Below, in pieces: positions 8,293 to 16,273 of a stretch of 64,000 nt of DNA (positions are counted from its first letter, which is position 1; each line of letters begins with the position of its first letter). The stretch is from Promicromonospora sukumoe (GTDB lineage: Bacteria > Actinomycetota > Actinomycetes > Actinomycetales > Cellulomonadaceae), in NCBI RefSeq assembly GCF_014137995.1, contig NZ_JACGWV010000003.1, positions 434,001 to 498,000 of the forward strand, read 5' to 3'. Made by a program: the position numbers and the translations under genes. The notes below the pieces were generated by a model that had not been told where the DNA came from, made no database searches, and saw nothing but the letters and a program-made list of their open reading frames with translations.

Positions 8293-9806
8293 CGCTCGTC
8301 CTCCCGCTCGGCCCACCAGTCTCGGAACGTCTGCTTCGGCGGTTCCGGCAGGTCCCGGGACCGCGTCCACAGCGACCCGGGGAACGGCAGCCGCTTGATC
8401 ACGCCGTGCCGCGAGATCGCCCGCAGCGCCCGCGGTACCCGGGCTGCCCGGCGGAACCGGTCGCCGTCGGCCATCGCGAAGGACGCGGCCTTCATGGCGG
8501 CCTTCCAGACCCGGTCCCCGGCGTCGGGCGCGGAGCCGGCGAGCGCGACCTCGCGTGCTCGCAGCTCCACCAGGATCGACGGGATGTCGATCTTGACGGG
8601 GCAGACCTCGTAGCACGCGCCGCACAGCGTGGAGGCGTACGGCAGGTCGGACTTCTCGCCCGTGAGCTGCGGCGTCAGGATGGCGCCGATCGGCCCGGGG
8701 TAGACGGAGCCGTAGGCGTGCCCGCCGACGCGCTCGTAGACGGGGCAGACGTTGAGGCAGGCCGAGCAGCGGATGCAGTGCAGCGCCGAGCGCCCCGCCT
8801 CGTCGGCCAGGACCTTGGTGCGCCCGTTGTCGAGCAGCACCAGGTGGAACTCCTGCGGCCCGTCGCCCGGCGTCACGCCCGTCCACATCGAGGTGTACGG
8901 GTTCATCCGCTCGCCCGTCGAGGAACGCGGCAGGAGCTGGAGGAACACCTCCAGGTCGTCGAACGTCGGCACCAGCTTCTCGATCCCCATCACGGTGATC
9001 AGGGTCTCCGGCAGCGTGAGGCACATGCGGCCGTTGCCCTCGGACTCCACGACGGCGAGCGTCCCGGTGTCCGCGACGGCGAAGTTGGCGCCGCTGATCG
9101 CGACCTTCGCCGAGAGGAACTTGCGCCGCAGGTGTGCGCGGGCTGCCATCGCGAGCTCGCGCGGCACGTCCGTCAGGTCCGGCGGGGCGTCCGCCATCCG
9201 CTCCAGGAAGATGTCGCGGATCTCGGTGCGGTTGCGGTGGATCGCGGGCACCAGGATGTGCGACGGCATGTCGTCGGCGAGCTGCACGATCAGCTCCGCG
9301 AGGTCCGTCTCGACCGCCGCGATGCCCTCCTCGGCCAGCGCCTCGTTGAGCCCGATCTCCTGGGTGGCCATGGACTTGACCTTCACGACCTCGTCCGTCT
9401 CCTTGGCGCGCACCAGGTCGGCGACGATCCGGTTGGCCTCGGCGGCGTCCCGCGCCCAATGCACGACGCCGCCGCGCGCGGTCACGTTCCGCTCCAGCGT
9501 CTCCAGGAGCTCGGGGAGCCGTGCCAGCACGTCGGCCTTGATCGCCGACCCGGCGTCGCGCAGGGCCTCCCAGTCCGGCACCTCGCCGACGACGCGCGCC
9601 CGCTTGGTGCGGATCGTCCGCGTGGCGTTGCCCAGGTTGCGGCGCAGCTGCTCGTTCTCCAGCGCGGCCTTCGCGGCGTCGGGGAAGGTCGCGCCCCAGT
9701 GCAGCGGGTCCTCCGGTCGCCCGACGCCCCCGAGGGTGCCGGGCGCGGCGTCCGGGCTCGGCCCTCGGCCGGCGCGCATGGCCGGCATGCCCAGGAACGT
9801 GCTCAT
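8289..9806 (-). CDS. lutB: Lactate utilization iron-sulfur protein LutB
   Basis: Iron-sulfur subunit of L-lactate oxidation, 505 residues. A large LUD-type N-terminal region (residues about 80-300, with VKVKSMATQEIGLNEAL and ISGANFAVADTGT) precedes two 4Fe-4S motifs (CIRCSACLNVCPVY and CGACYEVCPVKIDIP). The ATG at 9806 has GAGGAGG upstream and overlaps the lutA stop by four bases, so translation is coupled along lutA-lutB-lutC. It is thought to pass electrons from lactate to the respiratory chain. The C-terminal tail (RDWWAERE) is typical. Confidence 0.93.
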   Translation of the reverse strand: MSTFLGMPAMRAGRGPSPDAAPGTLGGVGRPEDPLHWGATFPDAAKAALENEQLRRNLGNATRTIRTKRARVVGEVPDWEALRDAGSAIKADVLARLPELLETLERNVTARGGVVHWARDAAEANRIVADLVRAKETDEVVKVKSMATQEIGLNEALAEEGIAAVETDLAELIVQLADDMPSHILVPAIHRNRTEIRDIFLERMADAPPDLTDVPRELAMAARAHLRRKFLSAKVAISGANFAVADTGTLAVVESEGNGRMCLTLPETLITVMGIEKLVPTFDDLEVFLQLLPRSSTGERMNPYTSMWTGVTPGDGPQEFHLVLLDNGRTKVLADEAGRSALHCIRCSACLNVCPVYERVGGHAYGSVYPGPIGAILTPQLTGEKSDLPYASTLCGACYEVCPVKIDIPSILVELRAREVALAGSAPDAGDRVWKAAMKAASFAMADGDRFRRAARVPRALRAISRHGVIKRLPFPGSLWTRSRDLPEPPKQTFRDWWAEREDER

Positions 9807-10588
9807 CGGGACACCTCCTCGCGGTCGGCGGGGTGCACCGGGGCCTCGCGCGTCGAGGCGAGGATCTCGCCCAGGTGCATGGGCCGCACGCCCGTTCCGG
9901 CGCGCGAGAGGCCGCCGCCGATGTGCATCAGGCACGACCAGTCGCCCGCGGTGAGCACCTCGGCCCCCGTCTCCACGACGTTCGCGACCTTGTCGTCGAG
10001 CATCGCGGCCGACGTGTCGGCGTTCTTCAGCGAGAACGTGCCGCCGAACCCGCAGCAGCCCTCGGCCTGCTCCAGCGGGACCAGCTCCAGCCCCTCCACG
10101 GCGCGCAGCAGCCGCTCGGGCTTGTCGCCGACGCCGAGCATCCGCAGCGAGTGGCACGTGGGGTGGTAGGTGACGCGGTGCGGGAACCAGGCGCCGACGT
10201 CGGTCACGCCGAGCACGTCGACCAGCAGCTCCGAGAGCTCGTACGTGCGCTCGGCCACCGCCGTCGCCGCCCGCGCCTCGGCCGGCAGCCCCGCGCCCTC
10301 CAGGACCATCCGCTGCTGGTGCCGGATCGAGCCCGTGCACGAGCCGGACGGCACCACGACGGCGTCCCACTCGCCGTCCGCCACGGGGGCGAACGTGCGC
10401 ACGTGGTTGCGCACCACCGGCACGGCCTCGGCGAGGTAGCCGGTGTTCACGTGCATCTGGCCGCAGCACGCCTGCGCGGGCGGGAACACGACCTCGTGAC
10501 CCAGGCGCTCCAGCAGCGTGACGACGGCCTTCGGGGCCTGCGGGAACATCGCGTCCGCGATGCAGGTGGCGGCCAGGGCAATGCGCAT
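9803..10588 (-). CDS. lutA: Lactate utilization protein LutA (cysteine-rich CCG domains)
   Basis: First gene of the lut operon, 261 residues. Two CCG domains of the GlpC/HdrB type bind an iron-sulfur centre: CCGQMHVNTGY at residue 41 and CCGFGGTFSLKN near residue 196. The ATG at 10588 has GGAG in place; a longer frame to 10627 lacks one and runs into the operator. It works with LutB and LutC to oxidise L-lactate to pyruvate. A palindromic operator lies between this start and the divergent GntR/FadR-type gene. Confidence 0.93.
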   Translation of the reverse strand: MRIALAATCIADAMFPQAPKAVVTLLERLGHEVVFPPAQACCGQMHVNTGYLAEAVPVVRNHVRTFAPVADGEWDAVVVPSGSCTGSIRHQQRMVLEGAGLPAEARAATAVAERTYELSELLVDVLGVTDVGAWFPHRVTYHPTCHSLRMLGVGDKPERLLRAVEGLELVPLEQAEGCCGFGGTFSLKNADTSAAMLDDKVANVVETGAEVLTAGDWSCLMHIGGGLSRAGTGVRPMHLGEILASTREAPVHPADREEVSR

Positions 10589-10604
10589 GTGCACTCTCCT
10601 TCGA

Positions 10605-10639
10605 GGTCTGTCCACACCATAGCCCACTGTGGACAGACC
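10605..10639. promoter_or_regulatory. Operator between lutA and its FadR-type regulator
   Basis: A perfect 12-base inverted repeat, GGTCTGTCCACA (10605-10616) and TGTGGACAGACC (10628-10639), is separated by 11 bases and centred in the 62-bp divergent intergenic region. It is positioned to control both directions. Confidence 0.75.
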
Positions 10640-10650
10640 ACTGAAGTAGC

Positions 10651-11358
10651 ATGGCGGCCGTGAGAACCCACGAGCGCGTCCTGGCCCAGATCGAGGCGGG
10701 CCTCACCGCGGGCAAGTGGACCATCGGGGAACGGCTCCCGGCGGAACGGGCGCTCGCGGAGGAGCTGGGCGTGTCCCGCCCGTCCGTGCGCGAGGCCATC
10801 CGCATCCTGGAGGCGATGGGCATCGTGCGCACCGCCGTCGGCTCCGGCCCGACGGCGGGCGCCACCGTCATCGACCGGCCCGCGGCCGGCCTGGGCGCGG
10901 CCGTGCGGCTGCACGTCGCCTCCGGCACGCTCCCGGTGTCCGACGTCGTCCGCACGCGCGTGCTGCTCGAGGCGAGCGCCGTCCGCGACGCCGCCGCGGG
11001 CGCCTGGGGCGACGCCGACCTGGCGCCCTTGCGCGAGCACCTCGCGGCCATGGCCGTACCCGGGATCGGCGTCGCCGAGTTCCTGGAGCGCGACCAGGAC
11101 CTGCATCTCGGCATCGCCCGGCTGGGCGGCAACCAGCTCGTCGAGGCGATCCTGAGCGGCATGCGCGCCGCCGTCGCCTCCTACGTCGCGACCGGGGCCG
11201 GGGCCGTCGAGGACTGGCCGGGCACTGCCGCGCGCCTGTGCGCGGAGCACGAGGCGATCGTGGCCGCCGTCGCCCGGCGCGACGCCGCCGAGGCGGAACG
11301 GCTCATGCGCGAGCACATCGAGGGCTTCTACCGCGAGACGGGCCTGGGCGAGGGCTGA
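10651..11358 (+). CDS. FadR-subfamily GntR regulator of the lut operon
   Basis: 235 residues. An N-terminal winged helix (residues 5-75, containing GERLPAERALAEELGVSRPSVREAIRILEAMG) precedes an FCD ligand domain with the metal-binding Asp/His pattern (about residues 85-225: ERDQDLHLGIARLGGN and EHEAIVAAVARRD). Divergent transcription from lutABC and the shared palindrome suggest a lactate-responsive repressor like LutR/LldR. A GTG at 10660 is an alternative start. It ends against a family C palindrome shared with the convergent MarR gene. Confidence 0.88.
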   Translation: MAAVRTHERVLAQIEAGLTAGKWTIGERLPAERALAEELGVSRPSVREAIRILEAMGIVRTAVGSGPTAGATVIDRPAAGLGAAVRLHVASGTLPVSDVVRTRVLLEASAVRDAAAGAWGDADLAPLREHLAAMAVPGIGVAEFLERDQDLHLGIARLGGNQLVEAILSGMRAAVASYVATGAGAVEDWPGTAARLCAEHEAIVAAVARRDAAEAERLMREHIEGFYRETGLGEG

Positions 11359-11393
11359 GCCCGCCCCGTTCCGCGGCGTCGCGCTCGCGGCTG

Positions 11394-11441
11394 ACGTGTC
11401 AGATGCTCAGGTCCCCCGGGTGACCTGAGCGTCTGACACGT
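11394..11441. repeat. Palindromic repeat family C, copy 1
   Basis: 48 bp with 20-base arms (11394-11413, 11422-11441) and loop CCCCGGGT, in the convergent junction. The stop codon and last codons of the MarR gene (11407 onward) lie inside it. Confidence 0.87.
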
Positions 11442-11934
11442 CGGTCGCCTTGGTGGCCTGGACCACCGTGCGGCACGGGTCGTGGTCCGGGCCGGTGCCC
11501 GCGGCGGCCTGCTCCAGGAGCTGGCGGAGCACCGCGCGCTGCGCCGGCTCCAGCCCCGAGAGCAGCTCCTCCTCGGCGGCGGCGACGCGTGCCTCCATCG
11601 CGGCCAGCACCTCCTGGCCACGGTCCGTCGCGACGATGCGGCGCGCCCGCCGGTCGGCCGGGTCCTGCTGCCGCTCCACGAGCCCGCAGCCCTCGAACGC
11701 GTCCAGCAGGTACGTCATCACCGTGCGGTCGATGCCGAGCGAGGCGGCGAGCGCGGCCTGGCTCGGCAGGTGGCCGTGCACCACGGCGGTGAGGAGCTGG
11801 TAGCCGCGCGTGCCCTGCGGCAGGTCGTCGGCGGCGGCGTCGACCCGGGCGCTCCACTCGCGCAGGAGCGCGGCGAGGGACCAGCCGAACAGGGAGTGCT
11901 GGCCCGTGCGGGTCTCGGTGGGCGCTGTGCTCAT
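11407..11934 (-). CDS. MarR-family transcriptional regulator
   Basis: 175 residues. The winged helix spans about residues 55-110 (PSQAALAASLGIDRTVMTYLLDAFEGCGLVERQ, then the wing DPADRRARRI). It is divergent from the flavoenzyme fusion, with an inverted repeat between them, so it probably represses that gene in response to a small aromatic or oxidising ligand. The last 10-12 residues (SDAQVTRGT) are encoded by the family C palindrome, meaning the repeat replaced or extended the natural C-terminus. Confidence 0.87.
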   Translation of the reverse strand: MSTAPTETRTGQHSLFGWSLAALLREWSARVDAAADDLPQGTRGYQLLTAVVHGHLPSQAALAASLGIDRTVMTYLLDAFEGCGLVERQQDPADRRARRIVATDRGQEVLAAMEARVAAAEEELLSGLEPAQRAVLRQLLEQAAAGTGPDHDPCRTVVQATKATDVSDAQVTRGT

Positions 11935-11983
11935 GGCCTCATCCTAGTGGAATGTGCGGCGTTCAAGAAGAGTTGTGAGTAAT

Positions 11984-12004
11984 ATCGTCTGCTAGACAGA
12001 CGAT
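11984..12004. promoter_or_regulatory. Candidate MarR operator
   Basis: ATCGTCTG (11984-11991) and CAGACGAT (11997-12004) form an eight-base inverted repeat around CTAGA. It lies 48 bases before the flavoenzyme start, in an AT-richer patch likely to hold both promoters. Confidence 0.6.
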
Positions 12005-12052
12005 CTGCCGTGACGCGCGGCAGGCGAGAGCGACACGAGGGACACCGCACGC

Positions 12053-14362
12053 ATGACCGACTACGGGCACGACCTGCTCTTCGGCACCTTCATCACCCCG
12101 TCCAACAGCGACCCGCAGGTTCCCGTGCGGCTGGCGCAGCTCTCCGAGCAGCTCGGCCTGGACCTGGTCACGTTCCAGGACCACCCCTACCAGCCGTCCT
12201 TCCTGGACACCTGGACGCTCATGTCGTGGGTGGCCGCGCAGACCGAGCGCATCCACATCTCCGGGAACGTGCTCAACCTGGGTATGCGCCCGCCCGCGCA
12301 CCTCGCGCGGTCCGCCGCGAGCCTCGACCTGCTCAGCGGCGGACGGTTCGAGATGGGCGTGGGCACGGGCGGCTTCTGGGACGCGATGGTCGCGATGGGC
12401 GCCAAGCGTCTGACCCCCGGCGAGGGCGTCACCGCCCTCGAGGAGGGCATCGAGATCATGCGCGGCATCTGGGACGCCGGGAACCGCACCCCGCTGCGCG
12501 TGCCCGGCCAGTTCCACCAGGTCGACGGCGCCAAGCGCGGCCCGGCCCCGGCGCACGACATCCCGATCTGGCTCGGCGCCTACAAGAAGCGCATGCTCCG
12601 GCTCACCGGCGCCAAGGCCGACGGCTGGCTGCCCTCGCTGCCCTACTTCAAGGACGGCGACCTGGCGCGCGGCAACGCGACGATCGACGAGGCGGCCGAG
12701 GAGGCCGGGCGCTCGCCCAGCGAGATCCGGCGGCTGCTGAACCTGGGCGGCAACATCAACGACCGGTCGTCCGGGCCGCTCCAGGGCCCCGCGGACCAGT
12801 GGGTCGAGGAGCTCACCCTGATGGCGCTGGAGGACGGCGTCAGCGGGTTCATCGCCATGGGCGACGACCCCGACCAGATCCGCGCGTTCGCGGAGGACGT
12901 CGCGCCCGCCGTGCGGGAGGCCGTGGCGGCCGAGCGGCGCTCCGCCGGCACGGCGCCCGCGGCCGCCCGCCGGGGCACGGCGGCGCTGGCCGCGCGCCGC
13001 AACGGCATCGACTACGACTCGCTCCCGCCGGAGCTCGCGGCGCACGCCGTGGAGCCGGGCGACCGCGAGTACGGCGCGGTGCGGCACAACTACCTCCGCT
13101 CCGGCGCGCCGGGCCTGGTGCTCCGCCCGCAGGGCGTCGACGAGGTCGCGGCCGGGCTGGCGTGGGTGCAGAAGCAGGACGTCGAGTTCGCCGTCCGCTC
13201 CGCCGGGCACGGCATCTCGGGCCGCTCCACGAACGACGGCGGCGTGGTGCTCAGCCTGAGCCGGATGCGCTCGGTCGAGGTGGTCGACGAGGCCACGCGT
13301 CGGGTGCGGATCGGCGCGGGCGCGACCTGGGGTGAGGTCGCCGAGGTGCTGGCGCCGCGCGGCTGGGCGATCACGTCGGGCGACTACGGCGGCGTGGGCG
13401 TCGGCGGGCTCGCCACGACCGGCGGCATCGGCTTCCTGGGCCGCCTGCAGGGCCTGACGATCGACCACGTGGTCGCGGCCGAGGTGGTCACAGCCGACGG
13501 GCGCGTGCTGCACGCCTCCCGCGACGAGCACCCGGACCTGTTCTGGGCGCTGCGCGGCGCCGGCGGCAACATGGGCGTCGTCACGTGGCTGGAGGTCGAG
13601 GCCGGCGCCGTCGGGAACGTGGTGTTCTCGCAGATGACGCTCGACGCCTCCGACACCGCGGGCCTGCTGGAACGCTGGGGCGCGACCGTCGAGGCGGCGC
13701 CCCGCGGGCTCACGTCGTTCATGATCATCGGTGGCGCCCGGCGCGGGCAGTCGCCGATGGCGCAGCTCCTGACCGTGTTCGCGGCCGAGGGCGCTGACGC
13801 CGACCCGGACGAGGCCATCGCCCAGCTCGAGCTGCTGGCCGACGCCGGCCCGCTGCTCGGGCACCAGGCGCAGCTCCTGCCGTACTCGGGCGTGGTGCGC
13901 AAGGAGGACGCCCACCACTCCGGCGGCGGCGACCCCTCGGCACGGTCCGGGCTGCTGACCCACCTGGACCAGGGCACCAGCCGCGCGGTCGAGCGCCTGC
14001 TCGCCACCGGGGAGTCCTACTTCACCTCGATCCGGGCCACCGGCGGGGCGGGGAACGACGTTGCCCCGGACGCGACCGCGTACGCCCACCGGCACCAGAA
14101 CTTCGCGCTCTCGGCCCTGGGCTCGGACCAGGACCGCCTCAACCAGGCGTGGGACGCCGAGGTCGGGCCCGTGATGGACGGCTCGTACCTGTCCTTCGAC
14201 ACCGACAGCAGGCCCGAGCGGCTGCTGGAGGCGTTCCCGGAGCCGACCCTCACGCGCCTGCGGGAGGTGAAGTCGGTCTACGATCCTTCGAACGTCTTCC
14301 GGACGAACTTCCCGATCCCGCCGGCCGGCCCGGCCGCGGGTTCGCCGGGGAGCGATGCCTGA
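12053..14362 (+). CDS. Fusion of a luciferase-like monooxygenase domain and a FAD-linked (BBE-type) oxidase domain
   Basis: 769 residues in one frame. Residues about 1-300 are a luciferase-like (LLM) TIM barrel, a class using FMN or F420 (LLSGGRFEMGVGTGGFWDAM, IPIWLGAYKKRML). An Ala/Arg-rich linker (about 300-330) leads into a PCMH-type FAD domain with RSAGHGISG (likely covalent His site) and GVGVGGLATTGGIGFLGRLQGLT. The C-terminus has the berberine-bridge-type ending YDPSNVFRTNFPIP. Each half is near full length, so this looks like a real two-flavin enzyme that may oxidise one substrate in two steps. Substrate unknown. A MarR regulator diverges from it. Confidence 0.85.
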   Translation: MTDYGHDLLFGTFITPSNSDPQVPVRLAQLSEQLGLDLVTFQDHPYQPSFLDTWTLMSWVAAQTERIHISGNVLNLGMRPPAHLARSAASLDLLSGGRFEMGVGTGGFWDAMVAMGAKRLTPGEGVTALEEGIEIMRGIWDAGNRTPLRVPGQFHQVDGAKRGPAPAHDIPIWLGAYKKRMLRLTGAKADGWLPSLPYFKDGDLARGNATIDEAAEEAGRSPSEIRRLLNLGGNINDRSSGPLQGPADQWVEELTLMALEDGVSGFIAMGDDPDQIRAFAEDVAPAVREAVAAERRSAGTAPAAARRGTAALAARRNGIDYDSLPPELAAHAVEPGDREYGAVRHNYLRSGAPGLVLRPQGVDEVAAGLAWVQKQDVEFAVRSAGHGISGRSTNDGGVVLSLSRMRSVEVVDEATRRVRIGAGATWGEVAEVLAPRGWAITSGDYGGVGVGGLATTGGIGFLGRLQGLTIDHVVAAEVVTADGRVLHASRDEHPDLFWALRGAGGNMGVVTWLEVEAGAVGNVVFSQMTLDASDTAGLLERWGATVEAAPRGLTSFMIIGGARRGQSPMAQLLTVFAAEGADADPDEAIAQLELLADAGPLLGHQAQLLPYSGVVRKEDAHHSGGGDPSARSGLLTHLDQGTSRAVERLLATGESYFTSIRATGGAGNDVAPDATAYAHRHQNFALSALGSDQDRLNQAWDAEVGPVMDGSYLSFDTDSRPERLLEAFPEPTLTRLREVKSVYDPSNVFRTNFPIPPAGPAAGSPGSDA

Positions 14363-14429
14363 CAGGTCCGCCTTGTGCCGCTGGGTTGTGGATAACTTCA
14401 CGAGCGTGTGGGTGAGAACCCGTAGGTTC

Positions 14430-14458
14430 GATCGCGTCCGGTTCGGCCGGACGCGATC
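14430..14458. terminator. GC-rich hairpin between the flavoenzyme and the SprT-like gene
   Basis: GATCGCGTCCGG (14430-14441) and CCGGACGCGATC (14447-14458) form a perfect 12-bp stem with loop TTCGG. There is no T-run. It lies 68 bases after the stop codon. Confidence 0.5.
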
Positions 14459-14489
14459 TGACCGTTGAACCACCACCGCAGGGGTACCC

Positions 14490-15104
14490 ATGAACCTTGT
14501 CGCCGCATCGCGCCTGGCGCGTGAGCTGATGGACCAGCACGGGCTGAAGGCCTGGACGTTCGAGTTCGACGACGCCGTGCGGCGCGCCGGCATGTGCAGC
14601 TACGGCAACCAGCGCATCAGCCTGTCCGCGCCGCTCACCCGCATCCACGACGAGCGGGAGGTGCGGGACACGATCCTGCACGAGGTGGCGCACGCGCTCG
14701 CGGGTCCCAAGGCCAAGCACGGGCCGGCCTGGCGCGACGTGGCGGTGCGGATCGGGTGCTCGGGGCGGCGCTGCGTCGACCCGTCGGCGCCGTCGATCGA
14801 CGGGCCGTGGGTGGGCACGTGCCCGGACGGCCACCGGGCCACCCGGTTCCGGCGGCCGTCCGGCATCATGTCCTGCCGCTCGTGCGGGCCGCGGTTCACC
14901 GTGGCGAACCTCATCGCCTGGACCTACAAGGGGCGCAACGCGGCCATGGGGGAGCGGTACGACAGCCAGCTCCGCGGGGCGTTCCGCGAGGTGGGCGAGG
15001 TGCCGGCCACCGGGCCGGGCGCCGAGGAGCGCGTGGCGCGGCTGGCGCGGGAGCGGGACGCCGGGACGGTCATGGAGCCGTTCGACCTCGGCGCGCTACG
15101 TTGA
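14490..15104 (+). CDS. SprT-like zinc metalloprotease-family protein
   Basis: 204 residues. The zinc motif ILHEVAHAL (HExxH) is at about residues 63-71, with the preceding beta strand SYGNQRISLSAPL typical of SprT-like proteins. A downstream cysteine pair (MSCRSCG) may bind a second metal. Eukaryotic relatives (SPRTN) cleave DNA-protein crosslinks; bacterial roles are unsettled. It starts 127 bp after the previous gene and ends four bases before fabH, so it may be co-transcribed with fabH. Confidence 0.82.
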   Translation: MNLVAASRLARELMDQHGLKAWTFEFDDAVRRAGMCSYGNQRISLSAPLTRIHDEREVRDTILHEVAHALAGPKAKHGPAWRDVAVRIGCSGRRCVDPSAPSIDGPWVGTCPDGHRATRFRRPSGIMSCRSCGPRFTVANLIAWTYKGRNAAMGERYDSQLRGAFREVGEVPATGPGAEERVARLARERDAGTVMEPFDLGALR

Positions 15105-15108
15105 GCCC

Positions 15109-16149
15109 ATGGCTACGTCGTCCGCTCTCACGCTCCCGCCCGGCGCTGCCGGCTCCCGCATCGTCGGTCTGGGGCACCACCAGCCACCGCAGACCCTGAC
15201 GAACGACGACATCGCGCAGCGGGTCGAGACCAACGACGAGTGGATCCGGTCGCGCACCGGCATCATCACGCGCCACGTCGCGGCCGACGACGTCACGGTC
15301 GCCGACATGGCCACGGCGGCGGCGCGCCACGCGCTCGACGATGCCGGGCTGACCGCGGACGACGTCGACCTCGTGATCGTCGCGACCGCCACGAACGACG
15401 ACCGGTCGCCGAACACCGCCGGCCGGGTCGCGTACGCGCTGCGCACCGGCGTCCAGCCCGGCGCCTCGACGCCCGAGGGCGAGGAGGCGCCGGACCTGCG
15501 CAACGTCGTGGGCCCGGCGGCGCTGGACCTCAACGTGGCGTGCTCCGGGTTCGCGCACGGCGTCGGCGTCGCCGACCAGGCGATCCGCACCGGCTCGGCG
15601 CGCACGGCGCTGGTGATCGGCGCGGAGAAGCTCACCGCGTACACCGACTGGACCGACCGCTCGACGTGCATCCTCACGGCGGACGGCGCCGGGGCGGCGG
15701 TGCTGCAGGCGGCGGACGCGCCCGCCGTCGGGCCCGTGGTGTGGGGCACCGAGCCGGAGCTCACGCCCGCGGTGCGGATCGAGGCGCCCGAGGTCAAGTT
15801 CCAGCAGGACGGCCGTTCGGTGTTCAAGTGGGCCATCACGCGGGCCGCCGACCGGGCCCGGGACGTCGTGGCGGCGTCCGGGCTGAGCCTCGACGACATC
15901 GAGGTGCTCGTGGCGCACCAGGCCAACCTGCGGATCATCGAGCCGCTGGCCAAGGCGCTCGGCATGGAGGGCAAGGTCGTCGTCACGGACATCACGGAGT
16001 CGGGCAACACGTCCGCGGCGTCGATCCCGCTGGGGCTGTCCAAGTGGTGGCACGCGGGCAAGATCCCGGCGGGCGTGCCCGCGCTGCTGTTCGGGTTCGG
16101 CGGCGGGTTCGCGTGGGCCGGCCAGGTGGTGCTGACGCCGGAGCGGTGA
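15109..16149 (+). CDS. fabH: 3-oxoacyl-ACP synthase III
   Basis: Beta-ketoacyl-ACP synthase III, which condenses an acyl-CoA with malonyl-ACP to start fatty acid synthesis; 346 residues. The catalytic triad is readable: Cys145 (LNVACSGF), His270 (VLVAHQAN) and Asn300 (ESGNTSAASIP). The N-terminus has the family pattern NDEWIRSRTGI. Residues about 114-135 (GVQPGASTPEGEEAPDLRN) form an acidic insertion before the catalytic strand, longer than in the E. coli enzyme (317 aa). No other fatty-acid genes lie nearby, so it could be a stand-alone or secondary copy. Confidence 0.9.
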   Translation: MATSSALTLPPGAAGSRIVGLGHHQPPQTLTNDDIAQRVETNDEWIRSRTGIITRHVAADDVTVADMATAAARHALDDAGLTADDVDLVIVATATNDDRSPNTAGRVAYALRTGVQPGASTPEGEEAPDLRNVVGPAALDLNVACSGFAHGVGVADQAIRTGSARTALVIGAEKLTAYTDWTDRSTCILTADGAGAAVLQAADAPAVGPVVWGTEPELTPAVRIEAPEVKFQQDGRSVFKWAITRAADRARDVVAASGLSLDDIEVLVAHQANLRIIEPLAKALGMEGKVVVTDITESGNTSAASIPLGLSKWWHAGKIPAGVPALLFGFGGGFAWAGQVVLTPER

Positions 16150-16195
16150 GTGGTGGGGCGTCTCGGTAGCGGGGCGGTTACTGCGCGGAGGGCAT

Positions 16196-16209
16196 GGACA
16201 GCGCTTTCC
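16196..16209. promoter_or_regulatory. LacI-type operator before the second dehydrogenase
   Basis: GGACAGCGCTTTCC is a 14-bp palindrome with one mismatched pair around AGCGCT. It lies 65 bases upstream of the start at 16274 and resembles the operators at 864-888. Confidence 0.55.
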
Positions 16210-16273
16210 CGGCGTCGTATCGTTTCAGTCCCATCCACCCGACGTCGACGACGACCGAAGGAGCTCTCCACCG

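Noticed and set aside
8289..11162. 957-residue frame containing LutB
   Set aside because: Upstream part is antisense to the FadR-type regulator and out of frame with lutA. LutB starts at 9806 with a strong ribosome site.
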